Shown one piece after another: positions 53,636-62,845 of a DNA stretch of 64,000 nt (positions are counted from its first letter, which is position 1; the number at the start of each line of letters is the position of its first letter). The stretch spans positions 208,265 to 272,264 of the forward strand of contig NZ_FNGV01000008.1 of the NCBI RefSeq assembly GCF_900103215.1. The letters are read 5' to 3'. Under the pieces are notes generated by a model, which was not told the origin of the DNA, searched no databases, and saw nothing but the letters and a program-made list of their open reading frames with translations. The position numbers and the translations under genes were made by a program. The stretch is from Kriegella aquimaris. GTDB taxonomy: Bacteria > Bacteroidota > Bacteroidia > Flavobacteriales > Flavobacteriaceae.

Positions 53636-54220
53636 TTATGCTTCTTTGGCAGAATCTTTATCTTCTGATTCGGCAACAGCTTCTTCCTTAGCTTCTGCTT
53701 CTGGGGCAGCTGCTGCTTCGACCTCTGCGGTTTCTTCAACAGGCTCAGCTTCCGCTTCTTCTGGAGCTTCGGCCTCAGCGGCAGCTTGTGCACGTTTATC
53801 GTTTACAGCTTTTTCAGCTTTCAATGCCTCGGCTCTTGCATCGGATTTTTCTTTGTCCAATCCGCCAATTTTATTGGCTATGGATTGCCCTTTTTCCTCT
53901 AACCAAGCATTGAATTTCTCTTCCACTTGTTCTTCGGTCAAAGCTCCTTTACGAACACCTCCCAATAAGTGGTGCTTCAACAAAACGCCTTTATATGATA
54001 AAATAGCCCTAGCGGTATCGGTAGGCTGTGCACCGTTCTGTAACCATTGTACAGAATGGTCAATATTAAGTTCTATAGTTGCCGGGTTGGTGTTTGGGTT
54101 GTAGATGCCCAATTTTTCTAAAAACTTACCATCTCTTTTCGAGCGCGAATCTGCTGCAACTACCCAATAGAATGGTTTTCCTTTTTTCCCGTGTCTCTGT
54201 AATCTAATTTTAACTGGCAT
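53636..54220 (-). CDS. rpsP: 30S ribosomal protein S16 with long acidic Ala/Glu-rich tail
   Basis: The first about 85 residues are S16 ([43 protein letters not shown]). The protein is 194 residues, more than twice the E. coli length. The extension includes a charged helical part (about 95-150) and a low-complexity Ala/Glu/Val tail (about 150-194). Long acidic S16 tails are known in Bacteroidota. It heads the rpsP-rimM operon. The tail's repetitive codons create an open frame on the other strand that is not a gene. Confidence 0.96.
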   Translation of the reverse strand: MPVKIRLQRHGKKGKPFYWVVAADSRSKRDGKFLEKLGIYNPNTNPATIELNIDHSVQWLQNGAQPTDTARAILSYKGVLLKHHLLGGVRKGALTEEQVEEKFNAWLEEKGQSIANKIGGLDKEKSDARAEALKAEKAVNDKRAQAAAEAEAPEEAEAEPVEETAEVEAAAAPEAEAKEEAVAESEDKDSAKEA

Positions 54221-54283
54221 ATCACATTAATTTGTGGGGTGCCCGACCCCTGTTATTAATTCTTTTGTCCTTTTTAAGGACGG

Positions 54284-54314
54284 CAAAGATACTGTATTTC
54301 TTGAAATGAACAAT
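54284..54314 (-). promoter_or_regulatory. Promoter of rpsP-rimM
   Basis: The minus strand shows TTG, 19 bp, then TATCTTTG (54291-54284), a perfect fit to the Bacteroidota promoter. The leader contains a small hairpin GTCCTT-TTT-AAGGAC (54281-54267), which could serve ribosomal autoregulation. Confidence 0.7.
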
Positions 54315-54406
54315 AGGTTTGCTGGAAATGTTGAATAAAAGGTAATTAAGTATTTTCTTGGGTGTTGAGTCAAGAACGAAAAGGTTGTTTTATGGGTGTT
54401 CTTCCA

Positions 54407-55828
54407 TTACTCCCGTTCTGCCAACATGTCTTTCCCTTTTATTAATTTGGATTTATGTGCCGCTACCAGTTCATTGATTTTTGTTAAAACTTCCGGATGG
54501 TCTTCTGCAATATCGAACTGTTCGGAAGGGTCTTCGCTTAGGTTGTATAAAATGGGAGGGTTATGTATTTCTTTACCTCCGAACTGCCCGTATACGCCCT
54601 TGGTTATAAAATGTGCTTTGTAATCGCCTAATCGTACTGCGTACAATTCGTTTTCTCGATAATAGAGCATACTTTCTCGTGGACTTTGTCCGTGCTCGAG
54701 GAGGGTTGTGGTAAGATCGATTCCATCTATTACGCGATCATCAGGTATGGGTACTCCTGCCATATTACTGAAGGTGGTGAATAAATCCATGGTCGAACCT
54801 ATATCGGAAATCACTCCGGGTTTTATTTTTCCAGGACTCCAAAAGATACCGGGTTCACGCATGCCACCTTCCCATGTACTTCCTTTTCCAGCCCGCAGAA
54901 GCCCAGCACTGCCGCCATGTGTCTTGAATGGAAGCCAGGGTCCGTTGTCGGAAGTGAAAACGACAATGGTGTTTTCGGCCAGGCCTTCTTCTTTTAGGGC
55001 CTGAATGATTTTACCTACGCCGTTATCGATTTCTTCCAACACATCACCGTACAGGCCACGTTTGCTCTTTCCTAGAAAATCTTTGGAAGCGAAAAGGGGA
55101 ATATGGGGCAGGTTATGGGCGAGATAGACGAAAAAAGGTTTGTCTTTGTTCTCTTTTATAAAAGAAACGGCTTCTTCCGAATATCGCTTGGTAATCGTAT
55201 TCTGATTGGCGGGCTGCTCTATAATTTTTGTGTTTCTGAGAAGTGGAACGTTATAATCTTCCTTTACTATGGCCTTTTGGCCTTCTTTAGCCAATTCTTT
55301 ATAGTTGCGTTTACCCACGTGGTCCATGTCATTGGAATATGGAATTCCGAAATAATAATCGAAGCCATTATTCGTAGGTAAATATTGTTCTTTGTGCCCC
55401 AAGTGCCATTTTCCGATACAGGCGGTACTATAGCCTGCTTTTTTCAATTGTTCGGCCAAGGTAATTTCATTTGCTGGTAATCCGTTTTTGCTGTTGGGGA
55501 ATAGTACGCGCGATTTAGCGCTGCTCATTCCGCTTCGAATAGGTAGTCTTCCCGTTAATAAAGCAGCTCTGCTTGGAGTGCAAACACTGGCGCCTACGTA
55601 AAAATTGGTCCATTTTTGGCCTTCATGCGCCATTTGGTCCAAATGGGGTGTTCGAATGGTCGGGTGTCCGTAGACACCAAGATCTCCATAGCCAAGGTCG
55701 TCAGCGAAAATGATTACAAAATTCGGTGTGTTTTGTGAATTCTTTTGACCAAAAGAGTTGGTGGAGCTTACTAGTAAAAGAAGGGAGGCTAGAATGTAAA
55801 TTCTAGGGAAAAGTATTTTATTTGCCAT
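54407..55828 (-). CDS. Sulfatase (formylglycine-dependent), exported
   Basis: A 473-residue arylsulfatase-like enzyme with a signal peptide ending near NSFGQ. The active-site CTPSRAALLTG has Cys83; metal and substrate residues are seen in VIIFADDLGYGDLGVYGHPT, GKWHLGHKEQ, NLPHIPLFAS and VFTSDNGPWLPF. It is related to the sulfatase at 50415 but not a close duplicate. It hydrolyses sulfate esters outside the cytoplasm. It is a single gene, divergent from dnaE. Confidence 0.93.
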   Translation of the reverse strand: MANKILFPRIYILASLLLLVSSTNSFGQKNSQNTPNFVIIFADDLGYGDLGVYGHPTIRTPHLDQMAHEGQKWTNFYVGASVCTPSRAALLTGRLPIRSGMSSAKSRVLFPNSKNGLPANEITLAEQLKKAGYSTACIGKWHLGHKEQYLPTNNGFDYYFGIPYSNDMDHVGKRNYKELAKEGQKAIVKEDYNVPLLRNTKIIEQPANQNTITKRYSEEAVSFIKENKDKPFFVYLAHNLPHIPLFASKDFLGKSKRGLYGDVLEEIDNGVGKIIQALKEEGLAENTIVVFTSDNGPWLPFKTHGGSAGLLRAGKGSTWEGGMREPGIFWSPGKIKPGVISDIGSTMDLFTTFSNMAGVPIPDDRVIDGIDLTTTLLEHGQSPRESMLYYRENELYAVRLGDYKAHFITKGVYGQFGGKEIHNPPILYNLSEDPSEQFDIAEDHPEVLTKINELVAAHKSKLIKGKDMLAERE

Positions 55829-55977
55829 TTTTAATTTTTTTCGATGCTCAATTTAAGTATTATATTAAGAATGGAGAAAAACATGTACCGTTAATAACTC
55901 CTAAAAACTACCTTTTAAAAACGTTGACTATTTAAGTACTTTTATAGGCTACAATTTTATCCGGAAAAACACCTTAT

Positions 55978-58900
55978 ATGTACCTAATCTTCGATACCGA
56001 AACTACTGGTCTGCCCAAAAACTGGAATGCTCCTATTACCGATACCGACAACTGGCCGCGCTGTATTCAAATTGCTTGGCAGTTGCATGACGAAATGGGC
56101 AGGTGTATCGAACATCAAGATTATTTGGTGCGCCCCGATGGTTTTAATATACCGTATGATGCAGAACAGATTCACGGTATCTCTACTGAATTGGCGCAGC
56201 AGCAAGGGGTTGCGCTATCAGAGGTTTTAGAGAAGTTCAATATTGCCATGTCGAAAACAAAGTTTGTCGTCGGGCAGAATGTTGGCTTTGATGTGAACAT
56301 AATGGGGGCCGAGTTTCATCGCTTGGGTGTTGAGAACCCGTTACAGGAGCTTCCTGTTTTAGATACTTGTACCGAGCATACGGCACAGTTATGTCAAATT
56401 CCCGGAGGCCGGGGCGGTAAGTTTAAGCTTCCTACCTTGACCGAATTACATCAGCATTTATTCGGAGAGCCTTTTGGGGAGGCCCACAATGCTACTGCCG
56501 ATGTGGAAGCAACTACCCGTTGCTTTTTAGAATTGATCCGTAAACAACAGTATACGACGGAGCAATTGGATGTTCGACCCGATTATTTCAAAAATTTCTC
56601 GGAAGTCAATCCGCAAGAGATTCAGCTAATCGGTCTAAAACATATCAATCTTAAAAAAGCATCGAAAAAAATTGCCGATGCACTTTGGGAAAAAGATACA
56701 GGCGTCGTTTCCCATGACGAGATAAAAGAAAACTTAGCTACGCTAGAATCCGTAAGTTTTGCGCATTTGCATAATCATACGCAATTTTCGATTCTCCAAT
56801 CCACTATAAGTGTGGCCGATCTGATTGCTGCCACCGCAAAAGCAAAAATGCCGGCCGTAGCCATGACTGACCATGCAAATATGATGGGGGCTTTCCACTT
56901 TGTAAGTGGGGTGCTTAACCATAATAAAGGAGTTACGACGCGTAATGAGGAAAACTTAAAACGTTATGAAGCTACCCAAAACGGAACGCTAGAAGAAGGA
57001 GAAGAGCCTTTGAACGAGCTGCCAGAGCCTGAATTGGAAATCACCCCGATTATCGGTTGTGAGTTTCAAGTGTGTGAAGACCATACCAATAAATCACAAA
57101 AGGATAACGGTTACCAAGTAGTGATGCTCGCCAAGAGCAAACAAGGCTACTTGAACTTGGCGAAAATGTCATCCATTGCTTTTGTTGATGGTAAATACTA
57201 TGTGCCGCGTATCGATAAAAAAATCGTTGAGCAGTACAAAGAAGATGTTATCGTACTTACCGGTAATTTGTACGGCGAGGTGCCTAGTAAAGTATTGAAC
57301 GTTGGCGAAAACCAAGCAGAAGAGGCCCTTCTTTGGTGGAAAGAAACGTTTGGTGACGATTTATATATCGAGATTATGCGACACGGTCAAGAAGATGAAG
57401 ATCGTGTGAACCAAGTATTGATACAGTTTGCGAAAAAACACAATGTAAAACTAGTCGCCACAAATAATACCTATTACGTCGAAAAGGAGAATGCGCATGC
57501 ACATGATATTCTTCTATGTGTTAAGGATGGAGAAAAACAGGCAACACCGATAGGCCGTGGTCGCGGTTATAGATACGGATTGCCTAATCAGGAGTATTAC
57601 TTTAAGTCTTCGGAGGAAATGAAGGAGCTTTTTAAGGATATTCCCGAAGCCATCATCAATATTCAAGAAATCGTCGACAAGGTAGATACCTTTACTTTGG
57701 CACGGGATGTCTTGTTGCCCGCATTCGATATTCCAGAAGAGTTTCAGTTCGAAGAAGATAAATTAGATGGTGGTAAGCGCGGGGAGAACAAATATTTACG
57801 TCACATTACCTATGAAGGGGCAAAAAAGAGATATGGGGAGATTACACCCGAAATCGATGAGCGGTTAGATTTTGAGCTGAAGGTAATCGAGAATACGGGG
57901 TATCCAGGCTATTTCTTAATTGTTGAAGATTTTATTCGGGCTGCCCGAAAAATGGACGTGTCTGTCGGCCCCGGACGTGGTTCGGCGGCAGGTTCGGCAG
58001 TGGCATATTGTTTGTGGATTACCAATTTGGATCCGATTAAGTACGACTTGCTTTTTGAGCGTTTCCTGAATCCGGATCGTGTAAGTATGCCCGATATTGA
58101 TATCGACTTTGATGATGAAGGTCGAAGTCGGGTAATGGATTATGTTATCAACAAATACGGCTCTAACCAGGTGGCCCAAATCATTACCTATGGTACCATG
58201 GCCGCCAAATCATCTATTCGAGATACGGCCCGTGCTTTAGACTTGCCTTTGGGCGATGCCGATCGTATGGCGAAGTTGATTCCCAATATGTCCAAACTAA
58301 AAAAGATAATTGGGGTCGATGAAAAAATATTGAAAAGCAAGTTCAACAGCGAAGAGCTTGAAAAAATAAATGAACTTCTGAATATATCGGAAGGTGAAGG
58401 ACTCGAATCGGAAACGCTCAACCAAGCATATATTTTAGAAGGTTCAGTTCGCAACACGGGTATTCATGCTTGTGGAGTGATTATTACCCCAGACGATATT
58501 ACCAAGTTCGTTCCGGTGGCTCTTGCCAAGGATTCCGACATGTATTGTACCCAGTTCGACAACTCTGTGGTGGAAAGTGCCGGATTATTGAAAATGGATT
58601 TCTTGGGATTGAAAACCTTGACCTTGATCAAGGATACCGTTAAAATCGTTAAGGCGAAACACGGTATTGAGTTAGATCCCGAGAATTTTCCGCTCGACGA
58701 CGAAAAGACATACGAACTTTTTCAAAGAGGTGAAACAGTTGGGGTATTTCAATATGAATCACCCGGTATGCAAAAACACATGCGGTCGTTAAAACCAACG
58801 GTTTTTGCCGACCTTATTGCTATGAATGCCCTGTACCGACCTGGGCCAATGGAATACATACCGAGTTTTGTTGCCCGTAAGCATGGTACCGAAGAGATTG

Positions 58901-60414
58901 TCTATGATCTTGACGCCTGTGAAGAATACCTAGCGGAAACCTATGGAATTACGGTGTACCAAGAGCAGGTAATGCTCCTCTCGCAAAAACTGGCGGACTT
59001 TACCAAAGGTGAGGCCGATGTTTTACGTAAAGCCATGGGTAAAAAGCAAAAGTACGTTCTTGATAAAATGAAGCCCAAATTTATCGAACAGGCTTCTGCA
59101 AAAGGACATGCGGCAGATAAGCTCGAAAAAATATGGAAAGATTGGGAAGCATTTGCGGCTTACGCCTTTAATAAATCGCACTCTACCTGCTACGCGTGGA
59201 TCGCCTACCAAACAGCATATTGTAAAGCACATTATCCGGCAGAATATATGGCCGCCGTGCTTTCGAATAACATGAATGACATTAAACAGGTTACATTCTT
59301 TATGGAAGAATGCAAGCGCATGGGCCTTGATGTTCTTGGGCCCGATGTAAACGAATCGTACTACAAATTTGCGGTGAACGATGCCGGAGCCGTTCGTTTT
59401 GGAATGGGCGCCGTCAAAGGTGTGGGTCGCGGGGCGGTAGAAACCATTGTGGAGAATAGAAAAAAAGACGGTCCGTTTAAGTCTGTTTTCGATATGGCGA
59501 AGCGAATCGATTTACGGGCATCCAATAAAAAAGCATTCGAAAACTTGGCGGTTGCCGGTGGCTTCGATTCTTTCGGATCCGCACATCGCGCACAATATTT
59601 TCATGATGAAGGCGATGGCATAACCTTCTTGGAAAAAGTAATTAAATACGGGGCAAAGTTTCAAGAAAATGAGAATTCGGCGCAGGTAAGCCTTTTTGGT
59701 GACGCAAGTGAAGTGCAAATTCCAGAACCCGAGGTTCCACCTTGTGAAGAATGGGGCACGATGGAAAAGTTACGTCGGGAAAAGGAAGTTGTAGGTATCT
59801 ATATTTCCGGACATCCCCTTGATGATTTTAGAACAGAAATAAAGGCATTTTGCAATGCTTCCCTTGCCATCTTGAATAATCTAGAAAGCGTGGTAAATCG
59901 TGAGCTTTCATTCGCCGGGGTGATTACCGATGTACAGCATCGCACCTCAAAGAATGGAAAAGGGTGGGCTTTGTTTACTATGGAAGATTATACCGATTCC
60001 TATGAATTTCGAATTTTCGGGGAGGAATACCTGAAGTTTCGTCATTTTCTAATGATCAATTCTTTTGCTTACGTCAAGGTATATATTCGCGAAGGCTGGA
60101 TGAACCGTGAAACTGAGAAAAAGGGCGACCCTAGGTTACAATATAATAGCTTTATGCTACTGCAGGAAGTGATGGAAACCTATGCTAAAAAGCTGACGAT
60201 CAAACTTAATATCGACGAGTTGGCAGAGAAGAATATTTATGAATTAAAGGATACATTGGTTTCGCACAAAGGTAGCCATACCTTGAACTTTGTGATTTAC
60301 GAGATGGAAGAGGAAATAAAGGTGAACTTGTCGAGCAGAAAGCAAAAAGTCCAGATTTCAAGTGAATTGCTGCATCAACTAAGTGAGAATGATGTACATT
60401 ATAAATTGAATTGA
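55978..60414 (+). CDS. dnaE: Replicative DNA polymerase III alpha subunit with fused N-terminal 3'-5' exonuclease
   Basis: A 1478-residue polymerase. Residues 1-190 are a DEDD-type exonuclease (YLIFDTETTGLP with D6 and E8; AHNATADVEAT near 170). The PHP domain starts near residue 260 (FAHLHNHTQFSIL) and keeps the HxH pair that DnaE2 has lost. The polymerase core shows VGPGRGSAAGS and the catalytic aspartates in MPDIDIDFDDEG, then FNKSHSTCYAWIAYQTAY and an OB-fold near 1310-1390. It is the main replicase with built-in proofreading, an arrangement characteristic of this phylum. The ATG at 55978 gives the exonuclease motif at the very N-terminus. Confidence 0.96.
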   Translation: MYLIFDTETTGLPKNWNAPITDTDNWPRCIQIAWQLHDEMGRCIEHQDYLVRPDGFNIPYDAEQIHGISTELAQQQGVALSEVLEKFNIAMSKTKFVVGQNVGFDVNIMGAEFHRLGVENPLQELPVLDTCTEHTAQLCQIPGGRGGKFKLPTLTELHQHLFGEPFGEAHNATADVEATTRCFLELIRKQQYTTEQLDVRPDYFKNFSEVNPQEIQLIGLKHINLKKASKKIADALWEKDTGVVSHDEIKENLATLESVSFAHLHNHTQFSILQSTISVADLIAATAKAKMPAVAMTDHANMMGAFHFVSGVLNHNKGVTTRNEENLKRYEATQNGTLEEGEEPLNELPEPELEITPIIGCEFQVCEDHTNKSQKDNGYQVVMLAKSKQGYLNLAKMSSIAFVDGKYYVPRIDKKIVEQYKEDVIVLTGNLYGEVPSKVLNVGENQAEEALLWWKETFGDDLYIEIMRHGQEDEDRVNQVLIQFAKKHNVKLVATNNTYYVEKENAHAHDILLCVKDGEKQATPIGRGRGYRYGLPNQEYYFKSSEEMKELFKDIPEAIINIQEIVDKVDTFTLARDVLLPAFDIPEEFQFEEDKLDGGKRGENKYLRHITYEGAKKRYGEITPEIDERLDFELKVIENTGYPGYFLIVEDFIRAARKMDVSVGPGRGSAAGSAVAYCLWITNLDPIKYDLLFERFLNPDRVSMPDIDIDFDDEGRSRVMDYVINKYGSNQVAQIITYGTMAAKSSIRDTARALDLPLGDADRMAKLIPNMSKLKKIIGVDEKILKSKFNSEELEKINELLNISEGEGLESETLNQAYILEGSVRNTGIHACGVIITPDDITKFVPVALAKDSDMYCTQFDNSVVESAGLLKMDFLGLKTLTLIKDTVKIVKAKHGIELDPENFPLDDEKTYELFQRGETVGVFQYESPGMQKHMRSLKPTVFADLIAMNALYRPGPMEYIPSFVARKHGTEEIVYDLDACEEYLAETYGITVYQEQVMLLSQKLADFTKGEADVLRKAMGKKQKYVLDKMKPKFIEQASAKGHAADKLEKIWKDWEAFAAYAFNKSHSTCYAWIAYQTAYCKAHYPAEYMAAVLSNNMNDIKQVTFFMEECKRMGLDVLGPDVNESYYKFAVNDAGAVRFGMGAVKGVGRGAVETIVENRKKDGPFKSVFDMAKRIDLRASNKKAFENLAVAGGFDSFGSAHRAQYFHDEGDGITFLEKVIKYGAKFQENENSAQVSLFGDASEVQIPEPEVPPCEEWGTMEKLRREKEVVGIYISGHPLDDFRTEIKAFCNASLAILNNLESVVNRELSFAGVITDVQHRTSKNGKGWALFTMEDYTDSYEFRIFGEEYLKFRHFLMINSFAYVKVYIREGWMNRETEKKGDPRLQYNSFMLLQEVMETYAKKLTIKLNIDELAEKNIYELKDTLVSHKGSHTLNFVIYEMEEEIKVNLSSRKQKVQISSELLHQLSENDVHYKLN

Positions 60415-60565
60415 ACCGTATTAATGATGATGGAAAAATAATCTGTTTTCGTTGAATGTCTCAATGGCCCGTGATAGTCAGGCCTGCAGTGACGTATAAA
60501 TTACGGTGATAGTACAATAGACAAAACGAATTTTACGTTCGTAAGGAAGTAGCATAATATTTGAC

Positions 60566-60573
60566 TAAATTTG
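60566..60573 (+). promoter_or_regulatory. Candidate -7 element of trxA
   Basis: TAAATTTG fits TAnnTTTG and lies 23 bp before the trxA ATG. No clear -33 TTG is seen at the standard distance. Confidence 0.45.
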
Positions 60574-60596
60574 CGTAATCAATAAAAGGAATTAAA

Positions 60597-60914
60597 ATGG
60601 CATTAGAAATAACAGATGCTACTTTTGATAAAGTAGTTTTGCAAAGTGATAAACCCGTTGTAGTTGATTTTTGGGCTGCTTGGTGCGGGCCTTGTAGAAT
60701 GGTGGGTCCCATCATCGACGAGGTAAGTAATGAATATGAAGGTAAAGCTGTAGTTGGCAAAGTAGATGTTGATGCGAATCAAGAATTTGCCGCAAAATAT
60801 GGAGTTCGAAATATTCCTACGGTTTTGGTCTTTAAAGATGGTGAAATCGTAAACAGGCAGGTTGGTGTATCACCTAAAAAGGTATATACCGACGCTATCG
60901 ATGCAGCTTTGTAG
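60597..60914 (+). CDS. trxA: Thioredoxin
   Basis: A 105-residue thioredoxin of standard size with the active site WCGPC (C30, C33), preceded by VVDFWAAW and followed by the cis-proline segment NIPTVLVFKDGE. It reduces protein disulfides in the cytoplasm. It is monocistronic, with a -7 element at 60566 and a strong terminator at 60963-60992. Confidence 0.97.
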   Translation: MALEITDATFDKVVLQSDKPVVVDFWAAWCGPCRMVGPIIDEVSNEYEGKAVVGKVDVDANQEFAAKYGVRNIPTVLVFKDGEIVNRQVGVSPKKVYTDAIDAAL

Positions 60915-60962
60915 TAAAGACCGATTCCAATAAAAAGGAAAAGAGTAAACTAAAAGTAGTAT

Positions 60963-60992
60963 AAAAAATCCCGCAATTTGCGGGATTTTTTT
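60963..60992 (+). terminator. Rho-independent terminator of trxA
   Basis: AAAAAATCCCGCA pairs with TGCGGGATTTTTT across a 3-base loop, about 50 bp after the trxA stop. The symmetrical A and T runs would allow it to work in both directions. Confidence 0.9.
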
Positions 60993-61074
60993 ATTTAGGG
61001 ATTTTATAAAGGATTTTTCTAATTGAACAGTTTAGGGGTAATTTAAATTCCTTATTTTACCCTGAGAACTTTCC

Positions 61075-61082
61075 TATCTTTG
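61075..61082 (+). promoter_or_regulatory. Candidate -7 element of the DUF58 gene
   Basis: TATCTTTG fits TAnnTTTG and ends only 5 bp before the ATG at 61088. If used, the transcript would be leaderless or nearly so. Confidence 0.4.
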
Positions 61083-61087
61083 TTCAT

Positions 61088-62017
61088 ATGAACCTCCAAT
61101 CTGAATTAAACAAAGCGCCTCTTTTTCAAAATTTGGAACTTTTGGCCAATCAAGTGGTCGAAGGCTTTATAAGTGGTATACATAAGAGTCCATTTCACGG
61201 ATTCTCGGCTGAATTTGCCGAACATAAAATCTATAATGTTGGCGAAAGTACCAAACATATCGACTGGAAGCTATACGCAAAGACTGATAAGCTCTATACC
61301 AAAAGATATGAGGAGGAGACTAATTTAAGGTGTCATATGATTTTGGATAATTCCGCTTCGATGTATTATCCCGAAATAAAGAACTTGACAATTGATAATC
61401 TAAATAAGGTCGGCTTTAGTGTTTTGGCCATTGCAGCATTGATGAATGTGCTCAAAAGGCAACGCGATGCCGTTGGGCTTAGTGTTTATTCCGATGGGTA
61501 TCACTATTATTCACCTGAAAAGGGCAGTGAAAGGCACCGACAGATGTTACTGGCCAAATTAAGTGAGATAAGCCTTGATACTAGACCGGCCCAACAAACC
61601 GAGACCTATACCTATTTGCACCAAATAGCAGAGAAAATAAAGCGTCGTAGTCTCATTTTTTTGTTTACTGACATGTTTCAGGCCAACATCGAAGATGGAA
61701 AATTGTTTGATGCACTCCGCCATTTAAAGTATAATAAGCACGAAGTTGTGCTGTTTCACGTACTGGATAAGGATACCGAGCTTCATTTTAATTTCGACCA
61801 TGCACCTAAACGTTTTCTTGACGTAGAAACAGGCGAACATATCGATCTCTATTCAGATACGGTCAAAGATGTATATGAAAGGAGTATCGAAAATCAACTT
61901 GAAGCTTTAAAATTAAAATGTGCGCAATATAAGATTAAGTATGTCGATATTGATGTTAAAGCCCATTTTCATAGGGTATTGAACACCTTTATGGTGGAGC
62001 GTCAGAAATTTGTTTGA
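61088..62017 (+). CDS. DUF58 domain protein (von Willebrand A-like)
   Basis: A 309-residue soluble protein. DUF58 is recognised from HGFSAEFAEHKIYNVGE, KHIDWKLYAKTDKLYTKRYEEE and the metal-site-like DNSASMY, with a second VWA strand LIFLFTDMFQ. DUF58 proteins typically act with a MoxR ATPase in protein-complex maturation or stress pathways; no MoxR gene is in the window. It stands between trxA and tRNA-Asp. Confidence 0.92.
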   Translation: MNLQSELNKAPLFQNLELLANQVVEGFISGIHKSPFHGFSAEFAEHKIYNVGESTKHIDWKLYAKTDKLYTKRYEEETNLRCHMILDNSASMYYPEIKNLTIDNLNKVGFSVLAIAALMNVLKRQRDAVGLSVYSDGYHYYSPEKGSERHRQMLLAKLSEISLDTRPAQQTETYTYLHQIAEKIKRRSLIFLFTDMFQANIEDGKLFDALRHLKYNKHEVVLFHVLDKDTELHFNFDHAPKRFLDVETGEHIDLYSDTVKDVYERSIENQLEALKLKCAQYKIKYVDIDVKAHFHRVLNTFMVERQKFV

Positions 62018-62045
62018 TGCTATTTTAAAATTTTAAAAAAAAATG

Positions 62046-62076
62046 TTTGTGGAATTCAATTAGCAACGTATATTTG
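62046..62076 (+). promoter_or_regulatory. Promoter of tRNA-Asp
   Basis: TTTG at 62046-62049 and TATATTTG at 62069-62076 are separated by 19 bp, an exact Bacteroidota promoter. The predicted start is about 10 bp before the tRNA. Confidence 0.75.
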
Positions 62077-62093
62077 CACACGCTAAACGCCAC

Positions 62094-62170
62094 GGTTCGG
62101 TAGTTCAGTTGGTTAGAATACCTGCCTGTCACGCAGGGGGTCGCGGGTTCGAGTCCCGTCCGGACCGCCA
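62094..62170 (+). tRNA. tRNA-Asp (anticodon GTC)
   Basis: The acceptor stem GGTTCGG pairs with CCGGACC (one G-U pair), the D arm contains AGTTCAGTTGGTTAGAAT, the anticodon stem CCTGC/GCAGG frames loop CTGTCAC with GTC, and the T arm is CGGGTTCGAGTCCCG. Discriminator G and an encoded CCA end it at 62170. A foreign-looking segment begins just after it. Confidence 0.97.
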
Positions 62171-62178
62171 ACAAAGAC

Positions 62179-62213
62179 AAGCCTTTCAAGAGATTGAGAG
62201 GCTTTTTCTTTTT
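62179..62213 (+). terminator. Terminator after tRNA-Asp
   Basis: AAGCCTTTCAA and TTGAGAGGCTT pair around a GAGA loop (one mismatch), followed by a T-rich run to 62213. Confidence 0.8.
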
Positions 62214-62218
62214 AGTGG

Positions 62219-62236
62219 GTACAACATAGGTACAAC
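62219..62236 (+). repeat. Paired direct repeat GTACAAC downstream of tRNA-Asp
   Basis: GTACAAC occurs at 62219-62225 and 62230-62236, 11 bp apart. Such short direct repeats next to a tRNA resemble arm-type recombinase binding sites. The rest of the gap to 62518 is AT-rich, with no gene seen. No integrase lies between the tRNA and the first element gene. Confidence 0.4.
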
Positions 62237-62518
62237 AAATTACTTCCCCGTTAATTCTTTCCGATTCCTTTGTGTTCGTTATCATTAAGGCATTTTCTGC
62301 CCTTTAAAAAAATCAGTCCTTCATTCATAAAAATTCTTCTGTGACTTCTTGTTCGAATACATTCAAATCATAATCACATTTTGCATAATTCGGACCAATT
62401 TCAAAGAATCTTTGGTAATCCCTCAAAAAACATTCTTTTTTTTAGTTAAAGACTTCCTTGGATTTCTTTTGACGGTACCCGCCCTTCTAATTTGGGCAAA
62501 ACCCTAAAAAGAAATACC

Positions 62519-62812
62519 ATGAAAGAAAAGGAAAACGTAGTAGGGCTGCTTTCCGACATCAAAGGTCTGTTGTCCCACACCAAGAAAGTAATGAACGTAG
62601 ATGACCTCGTGGCCTATACTGGACTCTCAAAGAGCAAGATCTACAAACTGACGCATTTAAAGCTCATCCCGATGGGGAACAATCCCCATATCCGCCAAAA
62701 GTTCTTCGACAAGGACACCATCGATGCCTGGCTGTTGGGGGAACCCGACCTCTCGGACGAAACCCTGGAACAGCGGTTCAACGAGCAGCTGATGAAAAAT
62801 AGAAAGCACTAA
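62519..62812 (+). CDS. Excisionase-like helix-turn-helix DNA-binding protein
   Basis: I use ATG 62519, giving a 97-residue protein; the frame opens at a TTG at 62492. Residues about 28-75 form a MerR/excisionase-type winged helix-turn-helix (VDDLVAYTGLSKSKIYKLTH, IPMGNNPHIRQKFFDKDTID). Proteins like this regulate excision or replication of integrated elements and commonly precede a primase/helicase gene in flavobacterial elements. The next gene starts 33 bp downstream. Codons are visibly richer in G/C than in the chromosomal genes to the left. Confidence 0.82.
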   Translation: MKEKENVVGLLSDIKGLLSHTKKVMNVDDLVAYTGLSKSKIYKLTHLKLIPMGNNPHIRQKFFDKDTIDAWLLGEPDLSDETLEQRFNEQLMKNRKH

Positions 62813-62845
62813 ACTGGAGGCTCCCTTCATTCAAAAAATAGAATC

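Noticed and set aside
53646..54104. Plus-strand open frame rich in Ala and Ser opposite rpsP
   Set aside because: It is the shadow of the repetitive Ala/Glu codons of the S16 tail and has no protein-like features.
62025..62285. Minus-strand open frame of 86 codons over tRNA-Asp
   Set aside because: Its middle is simply the antisense translation of the tRNA (reads GLEPATPCVTGRYSNQLNYR), a well-known false gene.
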